DNA of 7,790 nucleotides from Pseudomonadota bacterium (GTDB lineage Bacteria; Pseudomonadota; Gammaproteobacteria; Pseudomonadales; Azotimanducaceae): contig JAQBYL010000190.1 of NCBI GenBank assembly GCA_027622495.1, positions 1-7,790 on the forward strand, written 5' to 3'. The position numbers were made by a program, and so were the translations under genes. Position 1 is the stretch's first letter, and every line of letters starts with the position of its first letter. This document shows, piece by piece, positions 1 to 6,787 of the stretch. The notes beneath the pieces were generated by a model that saw only the letters and a list, made by a program, of their open reading frames with translations, did no database searches and was not told the origin of the DNA.

Positions 1-678
1 ATCACGCAATGTGCGCGCGATGAACTGGTCCAGATGACACTGCCCGCCAAAACCGAGATTGGTCACAGCCAGGTCTGCCTCGCGCGCGGCGTGAGCGGGC
101 CAGATCAAGGCAGGGTCTTCGGCTTCCATGCAATGACTGATGGATGAACCGTGGTGCCACCAGCGCAGCCGTGTTTCCGGGTCTGGTGGTGCGATGCTGG
201 CGTCGTCGTCGATGATCAGTGATCGCAGTTCAATGAAGGCGTTATGCGGCAGCCACAGCGACAGGGTTGCATCCTTACCCGCAGGGTTGTCGAACAGAAC
301 CCGGTCCTGATCCCCGCGGATGAGGTCAAACTTGCCGGGGCTCTTGGGGTCTAGCTCGATCACATTGCCTTTTTCCGAGGTTCGCGTTTGAAGCGTGCCG
401 TGCGCCTCCAGCGCGAAGGGAATCGGCCGTCGCTGTGCAGGTGGTGTCACCATGTTGGTGGCGAGAAAGTCGAGGCCCACAACCTGGCTTGCGGTCTTGA
501 AGCGAAGCCGCACGCCAGAGGGCATGCGAACCACCACATCCATGGTCTCGGGTACCTGGTTGCGGGTCCATTCCGGCAGACGGCGCGGGCTGATGCCCTG
601 TTTGCGCCGATCGAAATGCGGTGCCCCCCAGGCATCGATCACATCGGGTATCAGTTGCTCTATGGGGATGATCTGCAT
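1..678 (-). CDS. SGNH/GDSL-family hydrolase, N-terminal part (C-terminus beyond the window)
   Basis: An open frame runs from an ATG at 678 to the left edge without a stop, giving 226 residues. Residues 1 to about 165 look like the beta-rich N-terminal domain found in some GDSL-type lipases/esterases. Then comes the block I motif, GSSIS at residues 177-181, preceded by WWHH; the second Ser (S179) is the expected nucleophile, where classical members have GDS. Residues 207-226 (NLGFGGQCHLDQ, then ARTLRD) match block II, with the oxyanion-hole Gly. Blocks III (GxND) and V (DxxH) should lie to the left and are not visible. Proteins of this class hydrolyse ester or acyl bonds; the substrate cannot be told. 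There is no signal peptide, so it is probably cytoplasmic. It is divergent from the amidohydrolase, 133 bases away. The family call is from recognised motifs; the exact role is unknown. Confidence 0.82.
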   Translation of the reverse strand, partial: MQIIPIEQLIPDVIDAWGAPHFDRRKQGISPRRLPEWTRNQVPETMDVVVRMPSGVRLRFKTASQVVGLDFLATNMVTPPAQRRPIPFALEAHGTLQTRTSEKGNVIELDPKSPGKFDLIRGDQDRVLFDNPAGKDATLSLWLPHNAFIELRSLIIDDDASIAPPDPETRLRWWHHGSSISHCMEAEDPALIWPAHAAREADLAVTNLGFGGQCHLDQFIARTLRD

Positions 679-798
679 GGATTGATCCTGTCGGTGGGCT
701 TGGCTGAGGTTTAAGCCTAGCGGTCGCCCGCCCCGGACGCAAAACAGCGTGTTAGACTCGACGCTCAAACCTAAACGCTCAGGCCGCAACGCAAACCC

Positions 799-804
799 AA
801 AGGG
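799..804 (+). promoter_or_regulatory. Ribosome binding site supporting the start at 812
   Basis: AAAGGG lies 7 bases before the ATG at 812. The same frame is open from a GTG at 749, but that start has no purine-rich site before it. It would also add 21 unconserved-looking polar residues ahead of the typical amidohydrolase opening (MHDLIIRNATIADG). The site therefore decides in favour of 812. Confidence 0.55.
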
Positions 805-811
805 CACAACC

Positions 812-2494
812 ATGCACGATCTCATCATACGTAACGCAACCATCGCCGATGGAAGCGGTGGACCCATCACCGAAGGCGATGTGGTAGTTAATCAGGGCCG
901 GATCAGCGCCGTAACTCAACGCAGTGGGGTGAGCGCGAAACGGGTGATCGATGCGGCTGGTGATCTGTTGACACCAGGATTTGTGGATATACACACCCAC
1001 TACGATGGCCAGGTCTGCTGGGATAAACAAGTCACCCCAAGCAGTTGGCATGGTGTCACCACGGTGGTCATGGGCAACTGCGGGGTTGGGTTCGCACCGG
1101 TTCGACCTGGCAGTGAAAAGGAATTGGTTTCGCTGATGGAAAGCGTCGAGGACATCCCGGGGACCGCGTTGCACGAAGGGATTCCGTGGGGCTGGGAAAG
1201 CTTTGAAGAATATCTGGATTGCATCGACACACCCTACACGGTGGATGTGGGTACCCAGGTGCCGCATGTGGCAATCCGTCACTACGTGATGGGTGAGCGC
1301 TGTTACGACGACGCCACTGCCGACGATATGGCGCAGATGCGCGACATCACCAGGGCTGCCCTGCTCAAAGGTGCACTTGGCTTCACCACCTCGCGTTTTT
1401 ACGGCCATGTTGACAAGGCCGGGAACCTGGTGCCCGGAACCCGGGCGTCAGGTGAGGAAATGTGCACCATCGGCAGTGCGTTTGAAGGCTTGTCACACGG
1501 CACCATGGAATTCGTTTCAGACAGCTTGAGCAACCCAGAAGAGCTTGCCTGGGTTGAACATATTATTCGAACCACCGGCCGAACCGTGACCCCGCTTGTT
1601 ACCGCCGGTCTTGGTCCCGTGTGGGATCTTGCTGATCGCCTGCACGCAGATGGTTTTAACTTGCGTCCCCAGGTTGGTGCGCGTCCGGCCTCGATCCTGA
1701 TGACACTGGATGGCACCATCAACCCCATGAAGCAGTTCCCCGCCTATCGCGAGATTCAGGATCGGCCGCTGGCGGAACAACGGGTTATATTGAAAGATCC
1801 GGCGTTCCGTCAACGGATTCTGAATGAGGAGCCCAAGCTGCCCCGCAATGCCGATGCTGTGCGTTTTATGACTGATCATGAGCACATGTACATCATGGAT
1901 GAACAGCTGAGCTACGAACCCGGTGTGGACGACAACGTCGCAGCCCAGGCAAAGATCCGTGGTCTGGACCCACGCGAGGTGATGATGGACACGCTGGCCG
2001 CAGGTGTGCCGTTGCTCATTCTGTTCGGGCGCTACGGTGGTGACCTCGAAGGGCAGCGAGAGGTTATAGAGCATCCGCGCAGCGTCTTTGGTTTATCAGA
2101 TGGGGGTGCGCACTGTGGTGTGCTGGTGGACGCAAGCGTTCCCACCTACATGCTGAGCTACTTCACCCGGGACCGTAGCCGCGGCCCCCTCATGCCGCTC
2201 GAATTCGTGGTGCACAAACTGACCCAGGATTCCGCGTCAGTGTATGGCCTCAACGACCGCGGTCTGATCGCGCCGGGTTATCTCGCCGATTTCAACCTCA
2301 TAGATTACAGCGCTCTCAAACTGCACAAACCCGAAATGGTTTATGACCTGCCGGCCGGTGGTAAACGGCTGATTCAGAAAGCCGATGGCTATCGAATGAC
2401 GATCAAGCGGGGTGAGGTGACTTACCTCAATGGCGAGCACACCGGTGTGCTGCCGGGACGACTGATTCGCGGAGGTCAATCAGCAGGAGCCTGA
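812..2494 (+). CDS. Amidohydrolase, N-acyl-D-amino-acid deacylase-like (amidohydrolase 3 family)
   Basis: The protein has 560 residues from the ATG at 812. It opens with the small beta domain typical of the urease-related amidohydrolase superfamily (residues 1-55). The metal-binding HTH follows in GFVDIHTHYDG (H61, H63), then GNCGVG with C90, which matches the zinc-ligand Cys of D-aminoacylases. Near the C-terminus GLSDGGAH (D430, H434) supplies the catalytic Asp, and GLIAPGYLADFNLID (about 484-498) is the usual closing strand. No equivalents of the THxR and SHHK histidines of characterised D-aminoacylases are obvious. It belongs to the large, mostly uncharacterised branch often labelled D-aminoacylase. 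It should hydrolyse an amide or cyclic amide using one or two metal ions; the substrate is unknown. There is no signal peptide, so it is cytoplasmic. Its last 19 bases overlap the convergent sugar dehydrogenase. Confidence 0.88.
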   Translation: MHDLIIRNATIADGSGGPITEGDVVVNQGRISAVTQRSGVSAKRVIDAAGDLLTPGFVDIHTHYDGQVCWDKQVTPSSWHGVTTVVMGNCGVGFAPVRPGSEKELVSLMESVEDIPGTALHEGIPWGWESFEEYLDCIDTPYTVDVGTQVPHVAIRHYVMGERCYDDATADDMAQMRDITRAALLKGALGFTTSRFYGHVDKAGNLVPGTRASGEEMCTIGSAFEGLSHGTMEFVSDSLSNPEELAWVEHIIRTTGRTVTPLVTAGLGPVWDLADRLHADGFNLRPQVGARPASILMTLDGTINPMKQFPAYREIQDRPLAEQRVILKDPAFRQRILNEEPKLPRNADAVRFMTDHEHMYIMDEQLSYEPGVDDNVAAQAKIRGLDPREVMMDTLAAGVPLLILFGRYGGDLEGQREVIEHPRSVFGLSDGGAHCGVLVDASVPTYMLSYFTRDRSRGPLMPLEFVVHKLTQDSASVYGLNDRGLIAPGYLADFNLIDYSALKLHKPEMVYDLPAGGKRLIQKADGYRMTIKRGEVTYLNGEHTGVLPGRLIRGGQSAGA

Positions 2495-3600
2495 GGCTCC
2501 TGGTAACGCACCTGGTAGATCGCACCAGCCTGATCATCCGATATGAGCAGGCTGCCGTCGGGCAGGACTAATACATCGTTCGGTCGCCCCCAGTTTTTCT
2601 GATCTTGAAGCCAGCCGGTAACGAACGGCTGGTAGTTGGCGACGTATTCGTCAAACGTCACGACGCCAACCTGATAACCCACCTTGCTTGAGCGGTTCCA
2701 GCTGCCGTGTTCGGCGACAAACAGAGCATTGGTATATTTCGCAGGGAAATTGCCGCCGCTGTTCCCGTGTTCATAACCGCCCTTATAGAAGACCGCACCG
2801 AGCGCGGCGGAGTGTGCCTGGATCTTTATTTCCGGGGCGACATACTCCCTTGAACCGCGCTGTGACCCGAAGACAGGGTCGGGGATATCACCGGCATGGA
2901 TATAAGGGAAGCCGAAGTGCAGACCGGCTTTCGGCGCGCGGTTAACCTCTTCAGCAGGGATGTCGTCACCGAGCATGTCGCGGCCGTTGTCGGTAAACCA
3001 CAGCTCGCCGCTCACCGGATGCCAGTCAAAGCCAACCGTATTGCGGATGCCACTGGCGAATACGCTGGTGGTCCCACTTTGTGGATTCATAGTCAGAATG
3101 CTGGCAAACCGCTCGTCTTCCTCAGCGCAGACGTTGCACGGTGCACCGACCGGTACATAGAGCTCACCGGAAGGTCCGAACTTCAGATACTTCCAGCCGT
3201 GATGCTGTTTGTCTGGAAGGCCCTCTGTCAGCACGCGATGGGGTGCTGAGGGGTGAAGATTGTTTTCGATATCGTCAAACACCAGGATGCGGTTCACGGC
3301 GCCGACGTCCAGGCGCCCCCGGTGCCCGGCGACCCCACTGGGCATCTTCAGTTTCTCTGCAATCTGAACGACCTCGCCCTGGTCCGGTTGACCGATTCTC
3401 GCGATCGCCGAAACTTCGCCTTCGCGCTGGGTGCCAACAAACAGCGTGCCGTTGTCGCTCAGGGCCATTTGCCTTGCGCCTTTTACACTGGCGATCTGCT
3501 CAATACTGAAGCCTGCGGGTAACACCAGTTGCTGTGTGTCGGCGGAACAGGCTGACGCACACAACAACGCAAACCCCAGACACGCCTTGATCATTCTCAT
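2476..3600 (-). CDS. PQQ-dependent sugar dehydrogenase (glucose/sorbosone dehydrogenase family), probable lipoprotein
   Basis: The product has 374 residues and should be a six-bladed beta-propeller that oxidises a sugar or aldose with PQQ in the periplasm. Residues 1-17 form a signal peptide, with ASAC ending at C18; this is a plausible but imperfect lipobox, so lipid anchoring is likely rather than certain. Family motifs are clear: MPSGVAG (86-92), NRILVFDD (103-110), KQHHGWKYL (131-139, with H133 or H134 in the place of the catalytic His of soluble glucose dehydrogenase), VPVGAPCNVC (149-158), SGIRN (183-187, the PQQ-contact Arg), AEHGSWNRS (296-304) and the closing RPNDVLVLPDGSLLISDD (339-356). 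No haem-binding CxxCH is present, so electrons must pass to a separate acceptor. The start lies one base after the stop of the small ORF upstream and has no good ribosome site, which suggests coupled translation. The substrate is unknown. Confidence 0.88.
   Translation of the reverse strand: MRMIKACLGFALLCASACSADTQQLVLPAGFSIEQIASVKGARQMALSDNGTLFVGTQREGEVSAIARIGQPDQGEVVQIAEKLKMPSGVAGHRGRLDVGAVNRILVFDDIENNLHPSAPHRVLTEGLPDKQHHGWKYLKFGPSGELYVPVGAPCNVCAEEDERFASILTMNPQSGTTSVFASGIRNTVGFDWHPVSGELWFTDNGRDMLGDDIPAEEVNRAPKAGLHFGFPYIHAGDIPDPVFGSQRGSREYVAPEIKIQAHSAALGAVFYKGGYEHGNSGGNFPAKYTNALFVAEHGSWNRSSKVGYQVGVVTFDEYVANYQPFVTGWLQDQKNWGRPNDVLVLPDGSLLISDDQAGAIYQVRYQEPQAPAD
2484..2502. terminator. Perfect hairpin across the convergent gene ends (terminator-like, no T-tract)
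   Basis: CAGGAGCC (2484-2491) and GGCTCCTG (2495-2502) are exact reverse complements separated by three bases. The loop, TGA at 2492-2494, is the stop codon of the amidohydrolase. The whole hairpin lies inside the last codons of the opposing sugar dehydrogenase. The GC-rich 8-bp stem could form in transcripts from either strand. No run of T follows on either side, so it is not a textbook intrinsic terminator. It could still slow polymerase, protect the 3' end or support factor-dependent ending at this convergent junction. Confidence 0.5.
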
Positions 3601-3601
3601 G

Positions 3602-3876
3602 TCAGCGGGCAGCCACGGGCATGAAGAAAAAGTCTCCCGATTCGTGCCCGGCGGACTTGATCACCTTGAACTCCGGAGATTGCTCAAAGTTGAGTGCCCG
3701 TGCGCCGTCGGTTAAGGTGGTCATCCGCGCGCCCAGCTTTGTGCCAGAGCAGGCGGGACTACGCGATCTACGGCTTCAGCTGAAGGAGCGTCGGCGTCTT
3801 CGGCTGATGCAATACCGCCGAGCAGCAGGGTAGTCACTAACCCTGAGCTGATCAGAAGAATTCTGCACCCGGACAT
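3602..3876 (-). pseudogene. Small exported protein gene, apparently frameshifted (or two tiny coupled ORFs)
   Basis: From an ATG at 3876 one frame gives 51 residues, ending at a TGA at 3721-3723. It starts with a convincing signal peptide (MSGCRILLISSGLVTTLLLG, then GIASA) and an acidic mature start (EDADAPSAEAVD). Another frame is open across the junction and continues to a stop at 3602-3604. It reads GTKLGARMTTLTDGARAL and ends DFFFMPVAAR, with strongly G/C-rich third positions. The full span is 275 bases, one short of 92 codons, so restoring a single missing base in the overlap would give one 91-residue secreted protein. Alternatively the second part is its own 40-residue ORF starting at the ATG at 3724, which overlaps the first stop as ATGA. 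I do not recognise the family. It abuts the sugar dehydrogenase and may be functionally tied to it. Real mutation, sequencing error and genuine two-ORF arrangement cannot be separated here. Confidence 0.5.
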
Positions 3877-3906
3877 TTGTTACGCCCTGTAACGGTTTAA
3901 CAGAAA

Positions 3907-3935
3907 AATATACACCGAACCATGGGCGATTGAAA
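3907..3935 (-). promoter_or_regulatory. Possible promoter for the small ORF and sugar dehydrogenase
   Basis: On the minus strand TATATT (3912-3907) is a good -10 candidate in an AT-rich patch 30 bases before the ATG at 3876. The matching -35 position (TTTCAA, 3935-3930, 17-base spacing) is poor. The 116-base gap from the upstream oxygenase gene also fits a separate transcription start here. Confidence 0.3.
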
Positions 3936-3960
3936 GTTCACCCGACGGTTTGAAGTGCTC

Positions 3961-3991
3961 GGTAAGCTGTTATTTTGTAAGCAGTTTTACC
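3961..3991 (-). terminator. Imperfect hairpin just after the oxygenase stop
   Basis: On the plus strand GGTAA, CTG, TTA and then TAA, CAG, TTACC can pair around a TTTTG loop, with small bulges. The structure begins one base past the TGA of the oxygenase gene. The stem is interrupted and AT-rich and has no T-tract after it, so it is a weak terminator at best. Confidence 0.25.
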
Positions 3992-3992
3992 T

Positions 3993-4943
3993 TCACGCGT
4001 GGATCCGATACTTGTCCACCTGGGTATCCTCGACACCGAGATCCTGAAAGTTATCATCGATCCGGCTGCGGATGAGCTCCCGCCAGGCGAACGGGCGGAA
4101 AACTGCTTCATCTGCGATCAGATCCGGATGGGGTGCAATGATCGCGTCTGCCGCCGGGTTGAAAAAATAGGGGGTGCTCATCCGCGTGCGATCGGTCATT
4201 GGCAGCACGCGATGCACAGCGGCGCGGTACTGATCGTTGCTGTGGGCCTGCACCGCATCACCCAGGTTGACGATGATTGAACCTGCCAGGGGCGGCACAT
4301 CAATCCAGCCGAGGCTCATCGAATGGGTCTGCAGACCACCCGTTGCGTCCTGCACCAGAAGGGTAATGAGGCCGGGATCGGTGTGGTGATGCAACGCCAT
4401 GTCGCCCAGCGGATTGACAGATCGGCGCTCGCTGTCACTTAAGGGGTCAGCGATCGGATAATGGTTCAGGCGCACGTTGCTGGTGTTTGCATCGCCCGGC
4501 AGCAGAGCCGATCCCGCAACGCCAAGGGCGCGAACCACAAGATCGAGCACCTGTGCTGCCAGACCGCTCATGGTTTCGTAGTAGTGATCCATGGCACTGC
4601 GGAAATCAGGCATGGCGTCGGGCCATTGATTGCGCTGTTTGCTGTCGGCTGCCGGTCGCATGAAATCGAACACTTCTTTCAGATCGCGGCGCTGCTTGGT
4701 CAGTTCGCGATCGTAGTAACCGAGCGGTTGTGTCTGCGTGCGTTCGATGGCCAGGCGCTGCTCACGTGGAGTTGCAAAGAATGTCGCTGCGTGGTTCCAC
4801 ATGTTATCGATCACACCCTCCAGACCATGGTTGATGATCAGAAAAAAACCATGATCCCGACAGGCTGCATCCAGTGCGCACAAAGCCTTGGGATCTGCGT
4901 TTCGCACCGCTTCATCGGAAAGGTCAACGACGGGCACCTGCAT
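3993..4943 (-). CDS. 2-oxoglutarate/Fe(II)-dependent oxygenase, isopenicillin N synthase family
   Basis: The 316-residue protein has the two-part layout of this family. The N-terminal DIOX_N-type region begins with PVVDLSD (4-10) and includes DHGFFLIINHG (30-40). The jelly-roll core has the iron-binding HxD at H187 and D189 (in HHHTDPG), the distal iron ligand H244 (AAVHRV), and R254-x-S256 (RMSTPYF), which binds the 2-oxoglutarate carboxylate. NLGDAVQAHSNDQYRA (226-241) is typical of the family. All catalytic residues are intact and the length is normal. It should be a soluble cytoplasmic enzyme that hydroxylates, desaturates or cyclises a small molecule using O2 and 2-oxoglutarate; the substrate cannot be named. 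The start at 4943 gives a standard beginning although no clear Shine-Dalgarno site precedes it. It follows modC by 85 bases on the same strand and may be read through from the mod operon. Confidence 0.87.
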   Translation of the reverse strand: MQVPVVDLSDEAVRNADPKALCALDAACRDHGFFLIINHGLEGVIDNMWNHAATFFATPREQRLAIERTQTQPLGYYDRELTKQRRDLKEVFDFMRPAADSKQRNQWPDAMPDFRSAMDHYYETMSGLAAQVLDLVVRALGVAGSALLPGDANTSNVRLNHYPIADPLSDSERRSVNPLGDMALHHHTDPGLITLLVQDATGGLQTHSMSLGWIDVPPLAGSIIVNLGDAVQAHSNDQYRAAVHRVLPMTDRTRMSTPYFFNPAADAIIAPHPDLIADEAVFRPFAWRELIRSRIDDNFQDLGVEDTQVDKYRIHA

Positions 4944-5028
4944 GTTCTAACACCGGTTTCAAAACAGGGTCGAGAGATTAGCACGGCCACCGGATCGCAC
5001 CCAGTCGCCTGCGGATCAACCGCTCGGG

Positions 5029-6120
5029 TCAGGAGTCGATACTTGCGCTCTTCACCAGGGCAAACACGGTTTTGCCCGGGGTGAGATCAAGTTCCTCAAC
5101 AGAGGCCAGGGTGATCCGGGAGCGCAGGGTCGGTCCTTCGGTCGCAATCCACAGATCCGCAGCGCCGATACTGGTATGCACCACCAGATCGGTGATCTGG
5201 CCTGGTATCACATTGCGGATGCTCAAACCTTGCGGCCGACTCAACGCAATGGCTACGTCACGCGCACGGATCCGAAGCCGGATCCGTTCGCCGTTCGGGA
5301 CGGTTGGCAGACCTGGCACCGCCAGCACCGGTCCACCGGTGTCGACATGGGTCAAGTGCAGACGCGGGTCCTGGGCGATCACCGATCCTTCGACCAGAAC
5401 CGCGGCATCAAAGCGGCCGGTGTTGGTGTCCAGGTCCAGGCTGTCCACCAGGTCGGCAACGGTGCCTACGCGATCAACCCGGCCATTTTTAAGTGAAAGC
5501 GCCTGATCGGCGAGGTGCGTGACTTCGTCGATGTTGTGACTGACTAAAAGGGTAGGCATGGCAAAGCGTTCGGGCAGATTTTCAAGATACGGCAGAATGT
5601 CGCTTTTGCGGTTGTAGTCGAGGGCAGCCAGGGGTTCGTCGAGCAGCAGCAGACGCGGTGCGCTGATCAGCGTGCGGGCCAGTGCCACCCGTTGGCGTTC
5701 GCCGCCAGACAGCGACCTGATCTGCCGGGTCAGGAGTGCGCCCAGATCAAAGGCATCGATCACCGGGTCTGGACGAAGTGCCTGCACATCCCGGCGACGT
5801 CGCTCGTAGGCGTAGTGCAGGTTGCGTGAAACATTGAGGTGGCTGAAAAGACGACCTTCCTGGAACAGGTAGCCGACCGGTCGTTTATGCGGAGGGATGT
5901 TGATCCCGGCGGCGCTGTCGAACCAGGTTTCGCCACCGCACCTGATATGGCCGTGGCCTGGCTGGTCGAAACCGGCGATGGCCCGCAGCAGCGATGTCTT
6001 GCCACTGCCGCTCGGACCAAAGACCGCCGTCGTCATACCGAGATCGATCGAGGCTCTCACAGCGAGGCTGAAATCGTCATGGCTTAAGTGCAGGTCGATG
6101 TCGAGCAGGTCAGATGACAT
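5029..6120 (-). CDS. modC: Molybdate ABC transporter ATP-binding protein ModC
   Basis: The 363-residue ATPase powers molybdate import at the inner face of the membrane. All nucleotide-binding motifs are intact: Walker A GPSGSGKT (35-42), Q-loop FQEGRLF (86-92), signature LSGGERQRVALART (137-150), Walker B LLLLDEP (157-163) and the switch His in LVSHNIDEV (H195). The C-terminal third (about 290-360) is the molybdate-binding TOBE/Mop-type domain, ending ELDLTPGKTVFALVKSASI. That domain distinguishes ModC from other ABC ATPases, and the length is usual for ModC. Its ATG lies inside the end of modB (11-base overlap), so translation is coupled. Tungstate may also be carried; the sequence does not separate the two. 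Confidence 0.95.
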   Translation of the reverse strand: MSSDLLDIDLHLSHDDFSLAVRASIDLGMTTAVFGPSGSGKTSLLRAIAGFDQPGHGHIRCGGETWFDSAAGINIPPHKRPVGYLFQEGRLFSHLNVSRNLHYAYERRRRDVQALRPDPVIDAFDLGALLTRQIRSLSGGERQRVALARTLISAPRLLLLDEPLAALDYNRKSDILPYLENLPERFAMPTLLVSHNIDEVTHLADQALSLKNGRVDRVGTVADLVDSLDLDTNTGRFDAAVLVEGSVIAQDPRLHLTHVDTGGPVLAVPGLPTVPNGERIRLRIRARDVAIALSRPQGLSIRNVIPGQITDLVVHTSIGAADLWIATEGPTLRSRITLASVEELDLTPGKTVFALVKSASIDS

Positions 6121-6787
6121 GAACCGGATACCTGCGGTTGAGAGTGTATACGCCTAACAGAGAAACAAACGAAAACGCCAGCAGACCGGCCGCCAGGATG
6201 TGGGCTTCGGCATAGCGCAGCGTCTCGACATGTTCGTAGATCGCAATCGAGATGACGCGGGTTTCACCGGGGATGTTTCCACCCACCATCAGCACCACAC
6301 CAAACTCGCCGATAGTATGAGTGAAGGTCAGGATGACAGCGGTCAGAAAGCCCCGTGAAGACAGCGGCACCACCACCGAGAAGAACGCATCCAATGGCGA
6401 TGCACCGAGCGATGCTGCTGCCTCCATCGGATTTCTACCAACAGTTTCGAATGCACTTGCCAGCGGCTGCACCATGAACGGAAGCGAATACATGATTGAG
6501 GCAACGACCAGCCCGGTGAATGAGAATGTGAGGGTATTGCCAGTGATGTCGACCCACAACGCACCGATGGGGGAGGTGGGGTTGAAGATCACCAGCAGGT
6601 AAAACCCGAGCACGGTGGGGGGTAGCACCAGGGGCAGGGCGGTGAGCGCTTCGACAAACGGTTTGGCCCGGGACCGGGTGCGCGCAAGCCACCACGCTAA
6701 TGGCGTGCCGATGATCAGCAGCACCAGGGTGGTCACCAACGCCAGATGAAAGGTCAGCCACAGCGGTCCGGCGTCCGGCAGGCTCAC
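6110..6787 (-). CDS. modB: Molybdate ABC transporter permease ModB
   Basis: The product is a 225-residue inner-membrane protein with about five hydrophobic segments, the first near residues 12-34. The EAA loop that docks on the ATPase is clear at about 122-142 (EAAASLGASPLDAFFSVVVP). The ModB-type sequence EFGVVLMVGGNIPGET (161-176) follows. ALPLVLPPTVLGFYLL (50-65) is also typical of ModB. Translation begins at a GTG whose bases overlap the modA stop as GTGA, and it ends 11 bases inside modC. These overlaps point to one coupled operon. Two copies would form the channel, with ModC below and ModA delivering substrate from the periplasm. Confidence 0.95.
   Translation of the reverse strand: MSLPDAGPLWLTFHLALVTTLVLLIIGTPLAWWLARTRSRAKPFVEALTALPLVLPPTVLGFYLLVIFNPTSPIGALWVDITGNTLTFSFTGLVVASIMYSLPFMVQPLASAFETVGRNPMEAAASLGASPLDAFFSVVVPLSSRGFLTAVILTFTHTIGEFGVVLMVGGNIPGETRVISIAIYEHVETLRYAEAHILAAGLLAFSFVSLLGVYTLNRRYPVHVI

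Noticed and set aside
708..716. GGTTTAAGC shared with 7589-7597 in another intergenic region, possibly a common regulator site
   Set aside because: A nine-base match between two regions of this size is not far from chance, and the left copy lacks the inverted partner seen near modA.
326..742. Minus-strand open frame of 138 codons across the SGNH hydrolase region
   Set aside because: It lies in another frame of the clear SGNH hydrolase gene, and its product is rich in Arg, His and Pro with no domain-like pattern.
749..811. GTG at 749 as the amidohydrolase start
   Set aside because: No ribosome site precedes it, and the extra 21 residues are outside the normal family N-terminus; the ATG at 812 has AAAGGG at good spacing.
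1517..2074. Minus-strand open frame of 185 codons inside the amidohydrolase
   Set aside because: It is a shadow of a well-supported gene and has no family motif.
3720..3800. Programmed -1 frameshift in the small ORF
   Set aside because: No X XXY YYZ slippery heptamer is present in the stretch where both frames are open; an ordinary one-base deletion or two separate ORFs fits better.
4461..5084. Plus-strand open frame of 207 codons
   Set aside because: It runs antisense through the oxygenase gene, which has all catalytic residues; the plus frame shows no recognisable domain and is rich in His, Cys and Arg.
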